Positions 37,816-45,950 of a stretch of DNA of 64,000 bases are shown here, one piece after another. The notes below the pieces were generated by a model. That model was not told where the DNA came from and did not search any database. It saw only the letters and a program-made list of their open reading frames with translations. Within the stretch, counting starts at the first letter, position 1; each line of letters starts with the position of its first letter. A program made the translations under genes and the position numbers. This stretch comes from Burkholderiales bacterium (GTDB lineage: Bacteria; Pseudomonadota; Gammaproteobacteria; Burkholderiales; Burkholderiaceae_C): assembly GCA_016000265.1 (NCBI GenBank), contig JAECRL010000006.1:183677-247676 (forward strand). The letters are read 5' to 3'.

Positions 37816-38154
37816 TCAGTAAGAGCTGCGGCCACCGCGGTAGCCACCGCCACCGCCGCCATTGCCGCTGCCGTAGCCGCCGCCGAAGCCGCCCGAAGGA
37901 CGGTCTTCCTTGGGACGGGCCAGGTTGACGACCAGGGCGCGGCCGTCGACCGACTTGCCGTGCATGCCACGGATGGCGGCTTGGGCTTCGTCAGCCGAAC
38001 CCATCTCCACGAAGCCGAAGCCCTTGGAGCGGCCGGTTTCGCGGTCCATCATGACCTTGGCCGACAGCACGCTGCCGAATGCGGACATTTCTTGTTGCAG
38101 GTTGTCGTCGCGAACCGAGTAAGCCAGGTTGCCGACGTAGAGTTTGTTGTCCAT
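37816..38154 (-). CDS. RRM-domain RNA-binding protein with Gly-rich tail
   Basis: A 112-residue RNA-binding protein: one RRM with RNP-2 LYVGNL (residues 4-9) and RNP-1 KGFGFVEM, then a glycine-rich C-terminus ending YRGGRSSY. Bacterial proteins of this type are often cold- or stress-induced and may act as RNA chaperones. A strong AAGGAG ribosome site precedes the ATG. It is 50 bases downstream of infA on the same strand, behind a hairpin and a T-rich tract. Confidence 0.93.
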   Translation of the reverse strand: MDNKLYVGNLAYSVRDDNLQQEMSAFGSVLSAKVMMDRETGRSKGFGFVEMGSADEAQAAIRGMHGKSVDGRALVVNLARPKEDRPSGGFGGGYGSGNGGGGGGYRGGRSSY

Positions 38155-38166
38155 TTGGGACTCCTT

Positions 38167-38212
38167 CAAAAAATCAAAACAAAGAGAAAGGGGTGCACCG
38201 CTGGTCAGCGGT
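38167..38212 (-). terminator. Attenuator-like hairpin and T-rich tract between infA and the RRM gene
   Basis: A 6-bp stem with 4-base loop (38212-38207 / 38202-38197) encloses the infA stop codon; after six bases a long T-rich stretch follows on the minus strand (about 38190-38167) up to the RRM ribosome site. It looks like a leaky terminator that would make RRM expression lower than or separately timed from infA. Confidence 0.45.
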
Positions 38213-38471
38213 ACGTCCGTCGCACAGGCGGCGGGCCACCATTGGCCCGAGGCTCGAGGTGACGGAAGGTGATCCGGCCCTTGCTCAGGTCATACGGGGA
38301 GAGTTCCAGCGACACCTTGTCGCCAGCGAGGATGCGGATGCGGTGTTTGCGCATCTTGCCGCCCGAGTAGGCGACCAGGGTGTGACCGTTTTCGAGGGTC
38401 ACGCGGTAGCGGGCATCCGGCAGCACTTCGTCCACCTGGCCTCGCATTTCAATCAGTTCTTCTTTGGCCAC
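38205..38471 (-). CDS. infA: Translation initiation factor IF-1
   Basis: An 88-residue IF-1 with the S1/OB-fold pattern [32 protein letters not shown] and the end [10 protein letters not shown]. It is 16 residues longer than the standard 72-residue protein, with a Gly/Pro/Arg tail, typical of the second IF-1 of Burkholderiales that lies outside the ribosomal protein cluster. Start codon is GTG with a GAAGGAG ribosome site. IF-1 occupies the ribosomal A site during initiation; the second copy may serve under cold or stress, which is inference from the RRM neighbour. Confidence 0.95.
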   Translation of the reverse strand: MAKEELIEMRGQVDEVLPDARYRVTLENGHTLVAYSGGKMRKHRIRILAGDKVSLELSPYDLSKGRITFRHLEPRANGGPPPVRRTYR

Positions 38472-38480
38472 AAGGCTCCT

Positions 38481-38714
38481 TCAGGTGGGGTTGGTTTGTC
38501 GGATCACGCTGCGGCCCTGCTCCAGTGCGTACTGGATGGCGGCTTCGCGGGTGGGAAAGGCCGAAACGAATCGGAAGACCCGATCGAGGGTGCCCGAGCC
38601 ACGGCCGCTGCGAACAGAGACGGAGGCGGCGTACAGGCCGGTTTCGGTGAGCTTGCTCATCGGCGACAGGGTGTACTTGCCGATGGAGAGTGCGTGTGCA
38701 GAAAGAGAATTCAC
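38481..38714 (-). CDS. Small conserved-looking protein upstream of infA
   Basis: A 77-residue protein; the core GKYTLSPMSKLTETGLYAA..VSVRSGRGSGTLDRVFRF..FPTREAAIQYALEQG looks like a small alpha/beta domain of a kind common beside cold-shock or infA genes in Burkholderiales. Possible starts are a GTG (used here, giving the GKYTLSP part) or the ATG at MSKLTETG (38660). A much longer upstream frame has a composition unlike protein. Just 9 bases separate it from infA, so they are probably co-transcribed. Function unknown. Confidence 0.65.
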   Translation of the reverse strand: MNSLSAHALSIGKYTLSPMSKLTETGLYAASVSVRSGRGSGTLDRVFRFVSAFPTREAAIQYALEQGRSVIRQTNPT

Positions 38715-39094
38715 TGAGGCTGATACAAGGGCCGCGGCTTGAGGGGCCGTGCCGTGGAAACGGGGAGTTGCGCTGAGCGCACGAGGCGTGCATGCGGCTG
38801 GACATCGCACCGGGGTGCGGCCATGCGGGGCATGTCTGTGGGGGTTTCGGTATCGGCCCTCTGAGAGGGAATCAGGCCGGTGTGGAGCTCGCCGAGGACG
38901 TGTGCGACCCAGCAGGGGCGGGTCGGGGTCTGATCGGGAGAAAAGGCGCTGTGTGTGGCGCGTCACCAAATCGGGACCTGGGGCTGCGCAGGTAAGCGAA
39001 TCGCAGCAATGGGCGCACTGTAGCAGGACTGGCGCGATCGTGTGGATTTATTTGCAAGTCGTGTGCGTTTGTTGCTGGCAGGGGGGCACCGGCC
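38715..39094. other. 380-bp stretch without a convincing gene
   Basis: No frame here has a start, ribosome site and protein-like composition. It is slightly less GC-rich toward 39010-39080. On the minus strand a CTACAGT sequence near 39022-39016 resembles a -10 element and would give the small-protein/infA/RRM unit a leader of about 290 bases, room for post-transcriptional control. This is inference from position. Confidence 0.4.
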
Positions 39095-39106
39095 TCAGGC
39101 GGTGCC
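39085..39106 (-). terminator. 7-bp hairpin enclosing the PAAR gene stop codon
   Basis: Arms 39085-39091 and 39100-39106 are perfectly complementary (GGCACCG/CGGTGCC) around an 8-base loop that contains the stop codon of the PAAR gene. No U-tract follows; a role in 3' end stability is possible. Confidence 0.35.
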
Positions 39107-39361
39107 CGAGGCGGCCTGGGCCGAGATCAGCGTGGCACCGCAGGCGCATTTGTCGCCATGGCGGGCCGCGGGCTGGCCGTCGATGATCATGGTCGGGTCG
39201 CCCGAGACGATGACGGTGGTGCCGTGGCCCTTCTTGGGGCAGGTGACCTGGTCGCCCACGCGCGCGATGCGTTTGCCGTGGGTGTCCGTGGTCTGTGATG
39301 AGCCGATGACGACGCCGCCGTGGTCCGTGCGGTCACCGATGACGATGAATGGCCGAGACAT
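39095..39361 (-). CDS. PAAR-domain protein (type VI secretion spike tip type)
   Basis: An 88-residue single PAAR domain: RPFIVIGDRTDHGGVVI, the repeated DTHGKRIARVGDQVTCPKKGHGTT and IDGQPAARHGDKCACGATL, with His and Cys residues that bind the single zinc at the cone tip. PAAR proteins sharpen the VgrG spike of type VI secretion systems and often carry effectors; this one has no effector extension. No vgrG or other T6SS gene is in the window. Start is the ATG with a GAGGGA ribosome site. Confidence 0.92.
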   Translation of the reverse strand: MSRPFIVIGDRTDHGGVVIGSSQTTDTHGKRIARVGDQVTCPKKGHGTTVIVSGDPTMIIDGQPAARHGDKCACGATLISAQAASGTA

Positions 39362-39465
39362 GCTTCCCTCTTGATGGTCTTTTGAATGTGCTGGGCTGCA
39401 CTTTAGACCCAAGGTGGGGCCCCGTCGGGGCTGTTCGATTTTGTTACTTTGGCGGTGTCAGGGCT

Positions 39466-39933
39466 TCACTTGCGCTGGCGCGACAGCCGGCGCGCGTTGG
39501 CCACGGCCTTGCCGTGCAGGGGCGCCAGGCCGGCGCTCAGCACCTCGGCGGCGGCGCCCGGCATGTGCAGCAGCAGGTCGCCGGCCTCACCGGGGCGGCC
39601 ACTGACCAGGGCCAGGCCGCTGCGGGTCAGGGAGTCGGCCAGGGCCACCTGCGACTGCCAGGCTTGTGCCCACATGGCCGCCCAGGACTGCTGGAAGGCC
39701 TGGATCTTTTCGCTGCCCATGAGCATGAACTCGTCGTGGTCGCGCTGGGAAGGGTTCAGGCCCGAGAAGGCCATGCGGGTCAGGCGCTCGGCCATCACCT
39801 GGGGGGCGGCCATGGACAGCTCCAGGGTCTGGTTGGCCAGGCGTTGCTGGGCGCGCTGGTGGGGCGGGGTGCGGGGGGCGGCGGCGCGGCGACGGGTCAC
39901 GTGGGCTTTCAGGTTGACGTGGCTGCCTTGCAT
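39466..39933 (-). CDS. Phasin-like PHA granule-associated protein
   Basis: A 155-residue protein with a basic, Arg/Ala/Pro-rich N-terminus (about 1-30) and a mostly helical body (QTLELSMAAPQVMAERLTRMA, EKIQAFQQSWAAMWAQAWQ, ALADSLTRSGLALVSG) that resembles PHA granule-associated phasins of Burkholderiales. Phasins coat PHA granules and control their size. The two depolymerases in the window make a PHA role consistent. No signal peptide. Phasins diverge strongly, so this is by pattern rather than a catalytic motif. Confidence 0.7.
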   Translation of the reverse strand: MQGSHVNLKAHVTRRRAAAPRTPPHQRAQQRLANQTLELSMAAPQVMAERLTRMAFSGLNPSQRDHDEFMLMGSEKIQAFQQSWAAMWAQAWQSQVALADSLTRSGLALVSGRPGEAGDLLLHMPGAAAEVLSAGLAPLHGKAVANARRLSRQRK

Positions 39934-40030
39934 GCAGGGGGCGTGCCAAGGCCTTCACTGTAGCCGCTGTGCGGGAAGGGCGGGGGCGCGGCAGAATGAA
40001 GCTCTTCGCTGACCTGTGCCGGATCTCACC

Positions 40031-41146
40031 ATGAGTGCCTTGATGAGTGCCTTGTTTTCGCCTTTGTCCCTTGGGGCGGTCGCGCTGCCCAACCGCATCG
40101 TCATCCCGCCGATGTGCCAGTACTCGGCCGACCAGGGGCACGCCACCGACTGGCACCTCATGCACATGGGCTCGATGACCCAGTCGGGCGCGGGGTTGTT
40201 CATCATCGAGGCCACCGCGGTCGAGCCGGCGGGGCGCATCTCGCCGCTGGACCTCGGGCTGTGGTCCGACGAGACCGAGGCCTCGCTGCGCCGGGTGCTG
40301 GACGCCATCCGGCCTCACGGCCACGCCCGCATCGGCATCCAGTTGGCGCACGCGGGCCGCAAGGCCTCGACCGCGGCGCCCTGGCAAGGCGGGGCCCAGG
40401 TCGGCCCCGAAGCGGGCGGCTGGCTGCCGCAGGCGCCGTCTGCGCTGCCCTTCCGAGACGGCGACGTCACCCCGCAGGCGCTGGATGCCGCGGGCCTGCA
40501 GCGCGTCAAGCAGGCCTTCGTCGAATCGGCCTTGCGCGCGCACCGCCTGGGCATCGAGGTGGTGGAGGTGCACGCGGCCCACGGCTACCTGTTGCACAGC
40601 TTTTTGTCGCCCTTGTCCAACCAGCGCACCGATGCCTTCGGGGGCGACCTGGCGGGGCGCATGCGCTTCCCGCTGGAGGTGGTCGAGGCGGTGCGCCAGG
40701 CCTTGCCCGCGGGTGTGGCGGTCGGCGCGCGCCTGTCGGGCACCGACTGGGTGCCGGGCGGCTGGGACCTGGACCAGAGCGTGGTGTTCAGCCAGGCCTT
40801 GCGCGAGCGCGGTTGCGATTTCATCGACGTCTCCAGCGGGGGGCTGTCGCCGCTGCAGAAGATCCCGCTGGCGCCGGGCTACCAGTTGCCCTTCGCCGAG
40901 GCCATCCGCCGCGAGGTGGGCCTGCCCGTCATCGGCACCGGGCTGATCACCGAGCCCGAGTTCGCCGAGGCGGCCGTGGCCGAGGGGCGGGCGGACCTGG
41001 TGGGCGTGGCGCGCGCCATGCTTTACAACCCGCGCTGGCCCTGGCACGCCGCCGCGCGCCTGGGCGCACGGGTGCACGCGCCACCTCAGTACTGGCGCTC
41101 GCAGCCCGCGGGCCTGGCCGACCTCTTCATCACCGAGCGTGGATGA
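40031..41146 (+). CDS. Old Yellow Enzyme family NADH:flavin oxidoreductase (YqjM-like)
   Basis: A 371-residue FMN-dependent ene-reductase. It starts the barrel with LPNRIVIPPMCQYSA, where the Cys of MCQY is the redox-tuning residue of the YqjM class; QLAHAGRKA and the His/His substrate pair in EVHAAHGYLLHSFLSP follow, and GVARAMLYNP ends the barrel. These enzymes reduce activated alkenes or detoxify nitro compounds and electrophiles. The start region is a 12-bp tandem repeat, MSALMSAL, giving two equivalent ATG codons. The stop overlaps the start of the helicase gene (ATGA). Confidence 0.92.
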   Translation: MSALMSALFSPLSLGAVALPNRIVIPPMCQYSADQGHATDWHLMHMGSMTQSGAGLFIIEATAVEPAGRISPLDLGLWSDETEASLRRVLDAIRPHGHARIGIQLAHAGRKASTAAPWQGGAQVGPEAGGWLPQAPSALPFRDGDVTPQALDAAGLQRVKQAFVESALRAHRLGIEVVEVHAAHGYLLHSFLSPLSNQRTDAFGGDLAGRMRFPLEVVEAVRQALPAGVAVGARLSGTDWVPGGWDLDQSVVFSQALRERGCDFIDVSSGGLSPLQKIPLAPGYQLPFAEAIRREVGLPVIGTGLITEPEFAEAAVAEGRADLVGVARAMLYNPRWPWHAAARLGARVHAPPQYWRSQPAGLADLFITERG

Positions 41147-43422
41147 GCGATGACGCGCCGCTGAGCGTGGCCGTGCGGGTGCTGTGCGAGTTCACGGCCC
41201 GCACCGGTGACCTGGACCTGCGCTTCACGCCCGCGCCCACGGCGCTGGAGGGCCAGGCCGGTCACGCCCTGGTGGCCTCGCGTCGCGGGCCGGGCTGGCA
41301 GGCCGAGTTCAGCTTGAGCGGTCGCGGGGCGGGTCTGCAGGTGCGCGGCCGGGCCGATGGCTGGGACGCGCGACGCGGTCGCCTCGAAGAGGTCAAGACC
41401 CACAAGGGCAGCCTGGCGTCGCAAGGCGCCAACCAGCGTGCCTTGCACTGGGCGCAGCTCAAGGTGTACGGCGCGCTGTTGTGCGCGCAGGAGGGGCGGG
41501 AGCGCGTGGAGCTGGCCCTGGTCTACGTGGACGTGCTGACCCAGCAGGAAACCACCTTCACCGAGGTGCACGACAACGCGGCCTTGCAGGTGTTTTTCGA
41601 CGACCTGTGCACGCGCTTTCGCGCCTGGGCTGAGGGCGAGGCCGCACACCGGCGCGATCGCGACTCGGCCCTGCGTGAGCTGGCCTTCCCGCTGCCGTCG
41701 TTTCGCACGGGGCAGCGTGAGCTGGCCGAGGCCGTCTACCGCGCGGCCGCTTCGGGGCGCTGCCTGCTGGCCCAGGCGCCCACGGGCATCGGCAAGACGC
41801 TGGGCACGGTGTTCCCTTTGCTCAAGGCCGTGCCGACGCAGGGCCTCGACAAGGTGTTCTTCCTGACGGCCAAGACCTCCGGGCGTGCGCTGGCGCTGGA
41901 CGCCGTGGAGCGCCTGCACGCTTCGCGAGCGGGCCTGCCGCTGCGCACGCTGGAGCTGGTGGCGCGCGACAAGGCGTGCGAGCACCCGGACAAGGCCTGC
42001 CACGGCGAGTCCTGTCCGCTGGCGCAGGGCTTTTACGACCGCTTGCCGGCCGCGCGCGCCGAGCTGGTCACGCGCCCCACCTGGGACCAGGCGAGCGTGC
42101 GCGAGTGCGCCCGCACCCACCGAGTCTGCCCCTACTACCTGACGCAGGAGATGGCGCGTTGGTCGGACGTGACCGTGGGCGACCACAACCACTTCTTCGA
42201 CACCCACGCCATGCTGCACGCTTTGACGCAGCAGCACGAGTGGCGCGTGGCCGTGCTGGTCGACGAGGCGCACAACCTGGTGGACCGAGCCCGGATGATG
42301 TATTCGGCCGAGATGGCCCAGCCCGATTTGCAGGCCGCGCGCCACGTGGCGCCCGCGCTGGTGCGCAAGCCCCTGGACCGGCTGCATCGCAGCTGGCTGG
42401 CGCTCAACAAGCGACACGAGCTTGCGCATCAGGTCCTCGACGACTTGCCTGAGGCCTGGATGCTGGCTTTGCAGCAGGCGGTGCAGGCCATCGGCGCCCA
42501 CCAGGAGGCGCACCCCACCGAGGTCGAACCGGCGCTGCAGGCCTTCTACCTGGAGGCCCTGGCTTTCACGCGCCTGGCCGAGACGCTGGCGCCGCACAGC
42601 CTGGTCGACCTCAGCGTGGTGAGCTCGCGCCCGCGTCCGTTGGTTCGCGCCTCGGTGCAGTCCACCTTGACGGTGCGCAACGTGTGGCCGGCGCCTTTCC
42701 TGGCGCCTCGTTTTGGCGCGGCGCACACCGTGGTGCTGTTTTCGGCCACGCTGCAGCCCTTCGATCACTTCCAGCGTTTGCTGGGCCTGCCCGACGACGC
42801 GGTCTGCCTGTCGGTGGCCTCGCCGTTCCAGGCCGACCAGCTGCGCGTGCAGGTGGCCCGCCACATCTCCACCCGCTGGAAGGACCGCCAGGCCTCCATC
42901 GAGCCCATGGTCGATCTGATGGCCGCCACCTACGCCGAGCACCCCGGCAACCACCTGGCCTTTTTCAGCAGCCACGATTACCTGCAGCAGGTGGCCGAGC
43001 GCTTCAGCGCCCGCCACCCCGACGTGCCGGTGTGGCTGCAGGCGCGCGGCATGAGCGAGGCCGAGCAGCGCGCGTTCTTGCAGCGTTTTCAGCCCGGTGG
43101 GCGGGGCATCGGCTTCGCGGTGCTGGGGGGCTCGTTCGGTGAGGGCGTGGACCTGCCCGGCTCGCGCCTGATCGGCGCCTTCATCGCCACGCTCGGCTTG
43201 CCCCAGGTCAACGAGGTCAACGAGCAGATGCGAATGCGACTGGACGAACTGATCGGCGCGGGCCACGATGCGGTCTACCTGGTGCCCGGCTTGCACAAGG
43301 TGGTGCAGGCCGCCGGCCGCGTGATCCGCACGGTGGACGACCGCGGCAGCGTGGTTCTGATGGATGACCGTTACCTGAGACGCGATGTGCGAAGGCTGTT
43401 GCCCGATTGGTGGGGCCTCTGA
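41143..43422 (+). CDS. Fusion of RecB/Cas4-like nuclease domain and XPD/DinG-type Fe-S helicase
   Basis: A 759-residue protein. Residues about 1-165 show the RecB/Cas4 nuclease pattern: His41, Asp72 (RADG), Glu83-x-Lys85 (LEEVKT) and Gln105-x3-Tyr109 (QLKVY). From about 180 a superfamily 2 XPD/Rad3-like helicase follows: Walker A APTGIGKT (212-219), cysteines for an iron-sulfur cluster (Cys279, 286, 291, 322, 329 available), DEAH at 374-377, a helicase motif VVLFSATLQPF and VVQAAGRVIRT near the end. The architecture resembles Dna2-type nuclease-helicases and suggests processing of flaps, R-loops or damaged ends. Translation is coupled to the upstream reductase by a 4-base overlap; a far longer upstream frame is antisense/shadow of that gene. 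Confidence 0.9.
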   Translation: MSDDAPLSVAVRVLCEFTARTGDLDLRFTPAPTALEGQAGHALVASRRGPGWQAEFSLSGRGAGLQVRGRADGWDARRGRLEEVKTHKGSLASQGANQRALHWAQLKVYGALLCAQEGRERVELALVYVDVLTQQETTFTEVHDNAALQVFFDDLCTRFRAWAEGEAAHRRDRDSALRELAFPLPSFRTGQRELAEAVYRAAASGRCLLAQAPTGIGKTLGTVFPLLKAVPTQGLDKVFFLTAKTSGRALALDAVERLHASRAGLPLRTLELVARDKACEHPDKACHGESCPLAQGFYDRLPAARAELVTRPTWDQASVRECARTHRVCPYYLTQEMARWSDVTVGDHNHFFDTHAMLHALTQQHEWRVAVLVDEAHNLVDRARMMYSAEMAQPDLQAARHVAPALVRKPLDRLHRSWLALNKRHELAHQVLDDLPEAWMLALQQAVQAIGAHQEAHPTEVEPALQAFYLEALAFTRLAETLAPHSLVDLSVVSSRPRPLVRASVQSTLTVRNVWPAPFLAPRFGAAHTVVLFSATLQPFDHFQRLLGLPDDAVCLSVASPFQADQLRVQVARHISTRWKDRQASIEPMVDLMAATYAEHPGNHLAFFSSHDYLQQVAERFSARHPDVPVWLQARGMSEAEQRAFLQRFQPGGRGIGFAVLGGSFGEGVDLPGSRLIGAFIATLGLPQVNEVNEQMRMRLDELIGAGHDAVYLVPGLHKVVQAAGRVIRTVDDRGSVVLMDDRYLRRDVRRLLPDWWGL

Positions 43423-43454
43423 CCTGGCGACCCATCTTGCTGTCCAATGAGGTC

Positions 43455-43703
43455 ATGACCGCTTCACCGCCCCCCCACGACCCCGCGTCGCTCGACCCCC
43501 AGGTCGAACAAAGGCTCATCGACCTTGAAATCAAGGCCAGCTTCAACGAAGATCTGCTGGACCACCTCAACCAGACGGTGGTCGAGCAGCAGCGCCAGAT
43601 CGACTGGCTGCTGCGAGAGCTCACCCAGTTGCGTCAGCAGCAGTCCGACGCGCAACCTGCCACCTTCCGCAGCCTGCGCGACGAGTTGCCCCCACACTAC
43701 TGA
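43455..43703 (+). CDS. slyX: SlyX family protein
   Basis: An 82-residue coiled-coil protein of the SlyX family: VEQRLIDLEIKASFNEDLLDHLNQTVVEQQRQIDWL is the heptad segment and the end DELPPHY matches the family terminus PPHY. Function unknown; genes of this family often lie near slyD or stress genes. The ATG at MTASPPP was chosen over an earlier in-frame start that overlaps the helicase gene. Confidence 0.92.
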   Translation: MTASPPPHDPASLDPQVEQRLIDLEIKASFNEDLLDHLNQTVVEQQRQIDWLLRELTQLRQQQSDAQPATFRSLRDELPPHY

Positions 43704-43755
43704 AGCGGAGACAGAGCCGCTTCACCCGTTTGATCTGTTTGATCGTCAGGTTGTC

Positions 43756-44868
43756 ATGAACGAGTCGTCTTTGCGCGTCGCGGTGATCGGAGCCGGCCTG
43801 GCCGGCTTGTCTTGCGCGCAGGCTTTGCAGGCGGGTGGGCTCGCCGTGGCCGTGTTCGACAAGAGCCGGGGCGTCTCCGGGCGCATGAGCACCCGCCGGG
43901 GCGAGGGCTGGCAGGCCGACCACGGGGCCCAGTACTTCACCGCCCGCGAGCCGGCTTTCGTGGAAGAGGTCGAGCGCTGGCGGGCCGCGGGCGTCGCGGC
44001 GACGTGGTCGCCTCGCCTGGCCGTGCTCGGTGGCGAGCGCGCGACGTCAGACACCGGTCGGGGCCCCCGCGACGGGGACGACCCGCGGGTGAGCCGCCTC
44101 GTTGGCGTGCCCCGCATGACCTCCCCCGCGCAGTGGCTGGCCGACGGGCTCGCGCGACCCGCAGGCGGGCTGCCGCCGGCGCACGTCGCGCTCAACCACA
44201 CGGTGCAGCGCCTGGTGCCGCAAGGCGGTGGCTGGTGTCTGCAGACGGCCGAACACGGCCTGCTGCCCGAGGTGTTTTCGGCCGTGCTGCTGGCCGTGCC
44301 CGCGCCGCAAGCCGTGCCGCTGCTGGCCGACGTGGCGCCGGAGCTGGCGGCGCGCGCCGAGGCCGTCAGGATGCGCGGCTGCTGGTCGCTGATGCTGCGC
44401 TTCGAGGGCGTGGTGGACCTGCCCTTCGACGCCGCCTTCGTCAACAGCGGCCCGCTGCGCTGGGTGGCGCGCGACAGCAGCAAGCCGTCTCGCCCAGGCG
44501 CCTCACCCGGTGACACCTGGGTGCTGCACGCCAGCGCCGAGTGGAGCGAAGCGCACATCGAAGACACGCCCGAGCAGGCCACCGAGGCGCTGCTGACGGC
44601 TTTTGCGCACTGGGGCGGCCCCCGCCCCGCGTCCGCCACCGCGCACCGCTGGCGTCACGCGGACACCGCGCCCGACACCGACCCCGAGGCGATGCCCGAG
44701 GCGATGCCCGATGTGCTTGCGCCGCCCGCCTGGTGGCGAGCCGCTGGCCCGCAGGGCCCGGGCCTGGGGGTCTGCGGCGACTGGGTGCGCGCCGGGCGGG
44801 TGGAGGGCGCCTGGTTGAGCGGGCGGGCCTTGGCGAAAGGGCTCCTGGCCGAGCGGGAGGGCCTGTGA
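43756..44868 (+). CDS. FAD/NAD(P)-binding oxidoreductase (renalase-like)
   Basis: A 370-residue flavoprotein. The N-terminal Rossmann motif is VAVIGAGLAGLSCA, followed by the FDKSRGVSGRMSTRR segment and DHGAQYFTAREPAF typical of the bacterial renalase/amine-oxidase-like group; the end has the FAD-binding GVCGDWVRAGRVEGAWLSG. Renalase enzymes oxidise the wrong isomers of dihydronicotinamides; whether this member does so is not known. A 12-bp direct repeat encodes PEAMPEAMPD near residue 315. Soluble. Confidence 0.88.
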   Translation: MNESSLRVAVIGAGLAGLSCAQALQAGGLAVAVFDKSRGVSGRMSTRRGEGWQADHGAQYFTAREPAFVEEVERWRAAGVAATWSPRLAVLGGERATSDTGRGPRDGDDPRVSRLVGVPRMTSPAQWLADGLARPAGGLPPAHVALNHTVQRLVPQGGGWCLQTAEHGLLPEVFSAVLLAVPAPQAVPLLADVAPELAARAEAVRMRGCWSLMLRFEGVVDLPFDAAFVNSGPLRWVARDSSKPSRPGASPGDTWVLHASAEWSEAHIEDTPEQATEALLTAFAHWGGPRPASATAHRWRHADTAPDTDPEAMPEAMPDVLAPPAWWRAAGPQGPGLGVCGDWVRAGRVEGAWLSGRALAKGLLAEREGL

Positions 44869-44882
44869 AGGGGTAGGGCGCG

Positions 44883-44911
44883 CTCAAGCGCCGCGAGTTT
44901 CCGTCCGATAA
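44883..44911 (+). promoter_or_regulatory. Sigma28 (FliA)-like promoter for the HD-GYP gene
   Basis: CTCAAG (44883-44888), 15 bases, TCCGATAA (44904-44911); the -10 half matches GCCGATAA at 7 of 8 positions. The expected start of transcription is about 21 bases before the ATG, which has the ribosome site GGGAGAG. It shares hexamer and spacing with the yjfB promoter. Confidence 0.65.
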
Positions 44912-44939
44912 CTTTGGATCGCGATGCAGGGAGAGTTTC

Positions 44940-45878
44940 ATGGGCATGATGGCTTGGTTCACTGGCAGGGAGTCGCTCGCTTTGGGCATGCGCCCCGAGA
45001 CCCGGCGCGAAGCCATCGTCGCCAGTCTGCTCAACATGGCGTGGATCATCGAGGCCCGCGACCCCTACACCGGCGGCCACCTCTGGCGAGTCTCGCGTTA
45101 CGCGGCCTTGTTGGGTGAGCGCGCCGGCATGGCCGCCGAGCAGGTGGCGCAACTCATCCTCGGCGCTTTCGTGCACGACCTGGGCAAGGTCGGGGTGCCC
45201 GATGCCATCCTGCGCAAGCGCGAGCCGCTGAACGAAGCCGAGTTCGCCCTCATCCGCGTCCACCCCGAGCTGGGCGCGCGCATGCTCGCCGGCCACCCTT
45301 ACGCCCACCTGCTGCACGACGTGGTCCTGCTGCACCACGAGACCCCGGACGGTCAGGGTTACCCGCGCGGCCTGAGCGGCGCGTCCATCCCGGCGGCCGC
45401 GCGCATCGTCGGCCTGTGTGATGCCTTCGACGCCATGACCACGCCGCGCCCTTATCGCGGCGCCATGAGCCTGGACCAGGCGCTGACGGCCATCGAGGCC
45501 CAACTGGGGCGTCAGTTCGACGATTTCCTGGGACGCCACCTGATCGCGCTGGCCCGCGAGGGCGCCCTGGACGGCATCCTGGGGCACAGCGACGAGGGGC
45601 TGCGCCTGCAGGCTTGCGCGCGCTGCGGCCCGACCCTGGTGGTGCGTCGCGAGCACCACGCAGGCGAGCACATCCACTGCCCGGCCTGTGGCGAGCGGCA
45701 CAAGCTGGTCACCCAGGGGGAGGGGCGGTCCGCGACCTTGCGCGCCGAACCCACGGGGGCCTTCGGCAGCCCGACGGATCTGCTGCCCTCGCCCGATCAG
45801 GCCCTCATCCGACGCCTGGTGCAAGACACGGCCGGCCTGGCGGTGCAGACGGGCTATGGCATGCCAGGCGCGGCCTGA
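44940..45878 (+). CDS. HD-GYP phosphodiesterase with C-terminal zinc ribbon
   Basis: A 312-residue cytoplasmic protein with an HD-GYP domain that hydrolyses cyclic di-GMP: HD at residues 79-80 (FVHDLGKVGVPDAIL), HHETPDGQGYPRGL with HHE at 132-134 and GYP at 140-142. After about residue 220 comes a compact tail with CARC (Cys226, 229) and CPAC (Cys247, 250), a treble-clef or ribbon-type zinc site. No transmembrane segment or receiver domain is seen. A flagellar-type promoter upstream suggests it lowers c-di-GMP when motility genes are on. Confidence 0.93.
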   Translation: MGMMAWFTGRESLALGMRPETRREAIVASLLNMAWIIEARDPYTGGHLWRVSRYAALLGERAGMAAEQVAQLILGAFVHDLGKVGVPDAILRKREPLNEAEFALIRVHPELGARMLAGHPYAHLLHDVVLLHHETPDGQGYPRGLSGASIPAAARIVGLCDAFDAMTTPRPYRGAMSLDQALTAIEAQLGRQFDDFLGRHLIALAREGALDGILGHSDEGLRLQACARCGPTLVVRREHHAGEHIHCPACGERHKLVTQGEGRSATLRAEPTGAFGSPTDLLPSPDQALIRRLVQDTAGLAVQTGYGMPGAA

Positions 45879-45950
45879 GCGGCTCGGACGCAGCCGGTGG
45901 TGTGCCACACTGACCGGCGACCTCACCGCTGATCCGCACCCCTGACCGAC

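Noticed and set aside
40114..41142. 343-codon upstream extension of the nuclease-helicase frame
   Set aside because: It overlaps the ene-reductase gene in another frame and is Arg/Gly/Pro-rich without homology; the ATGA junction gives a natural start.
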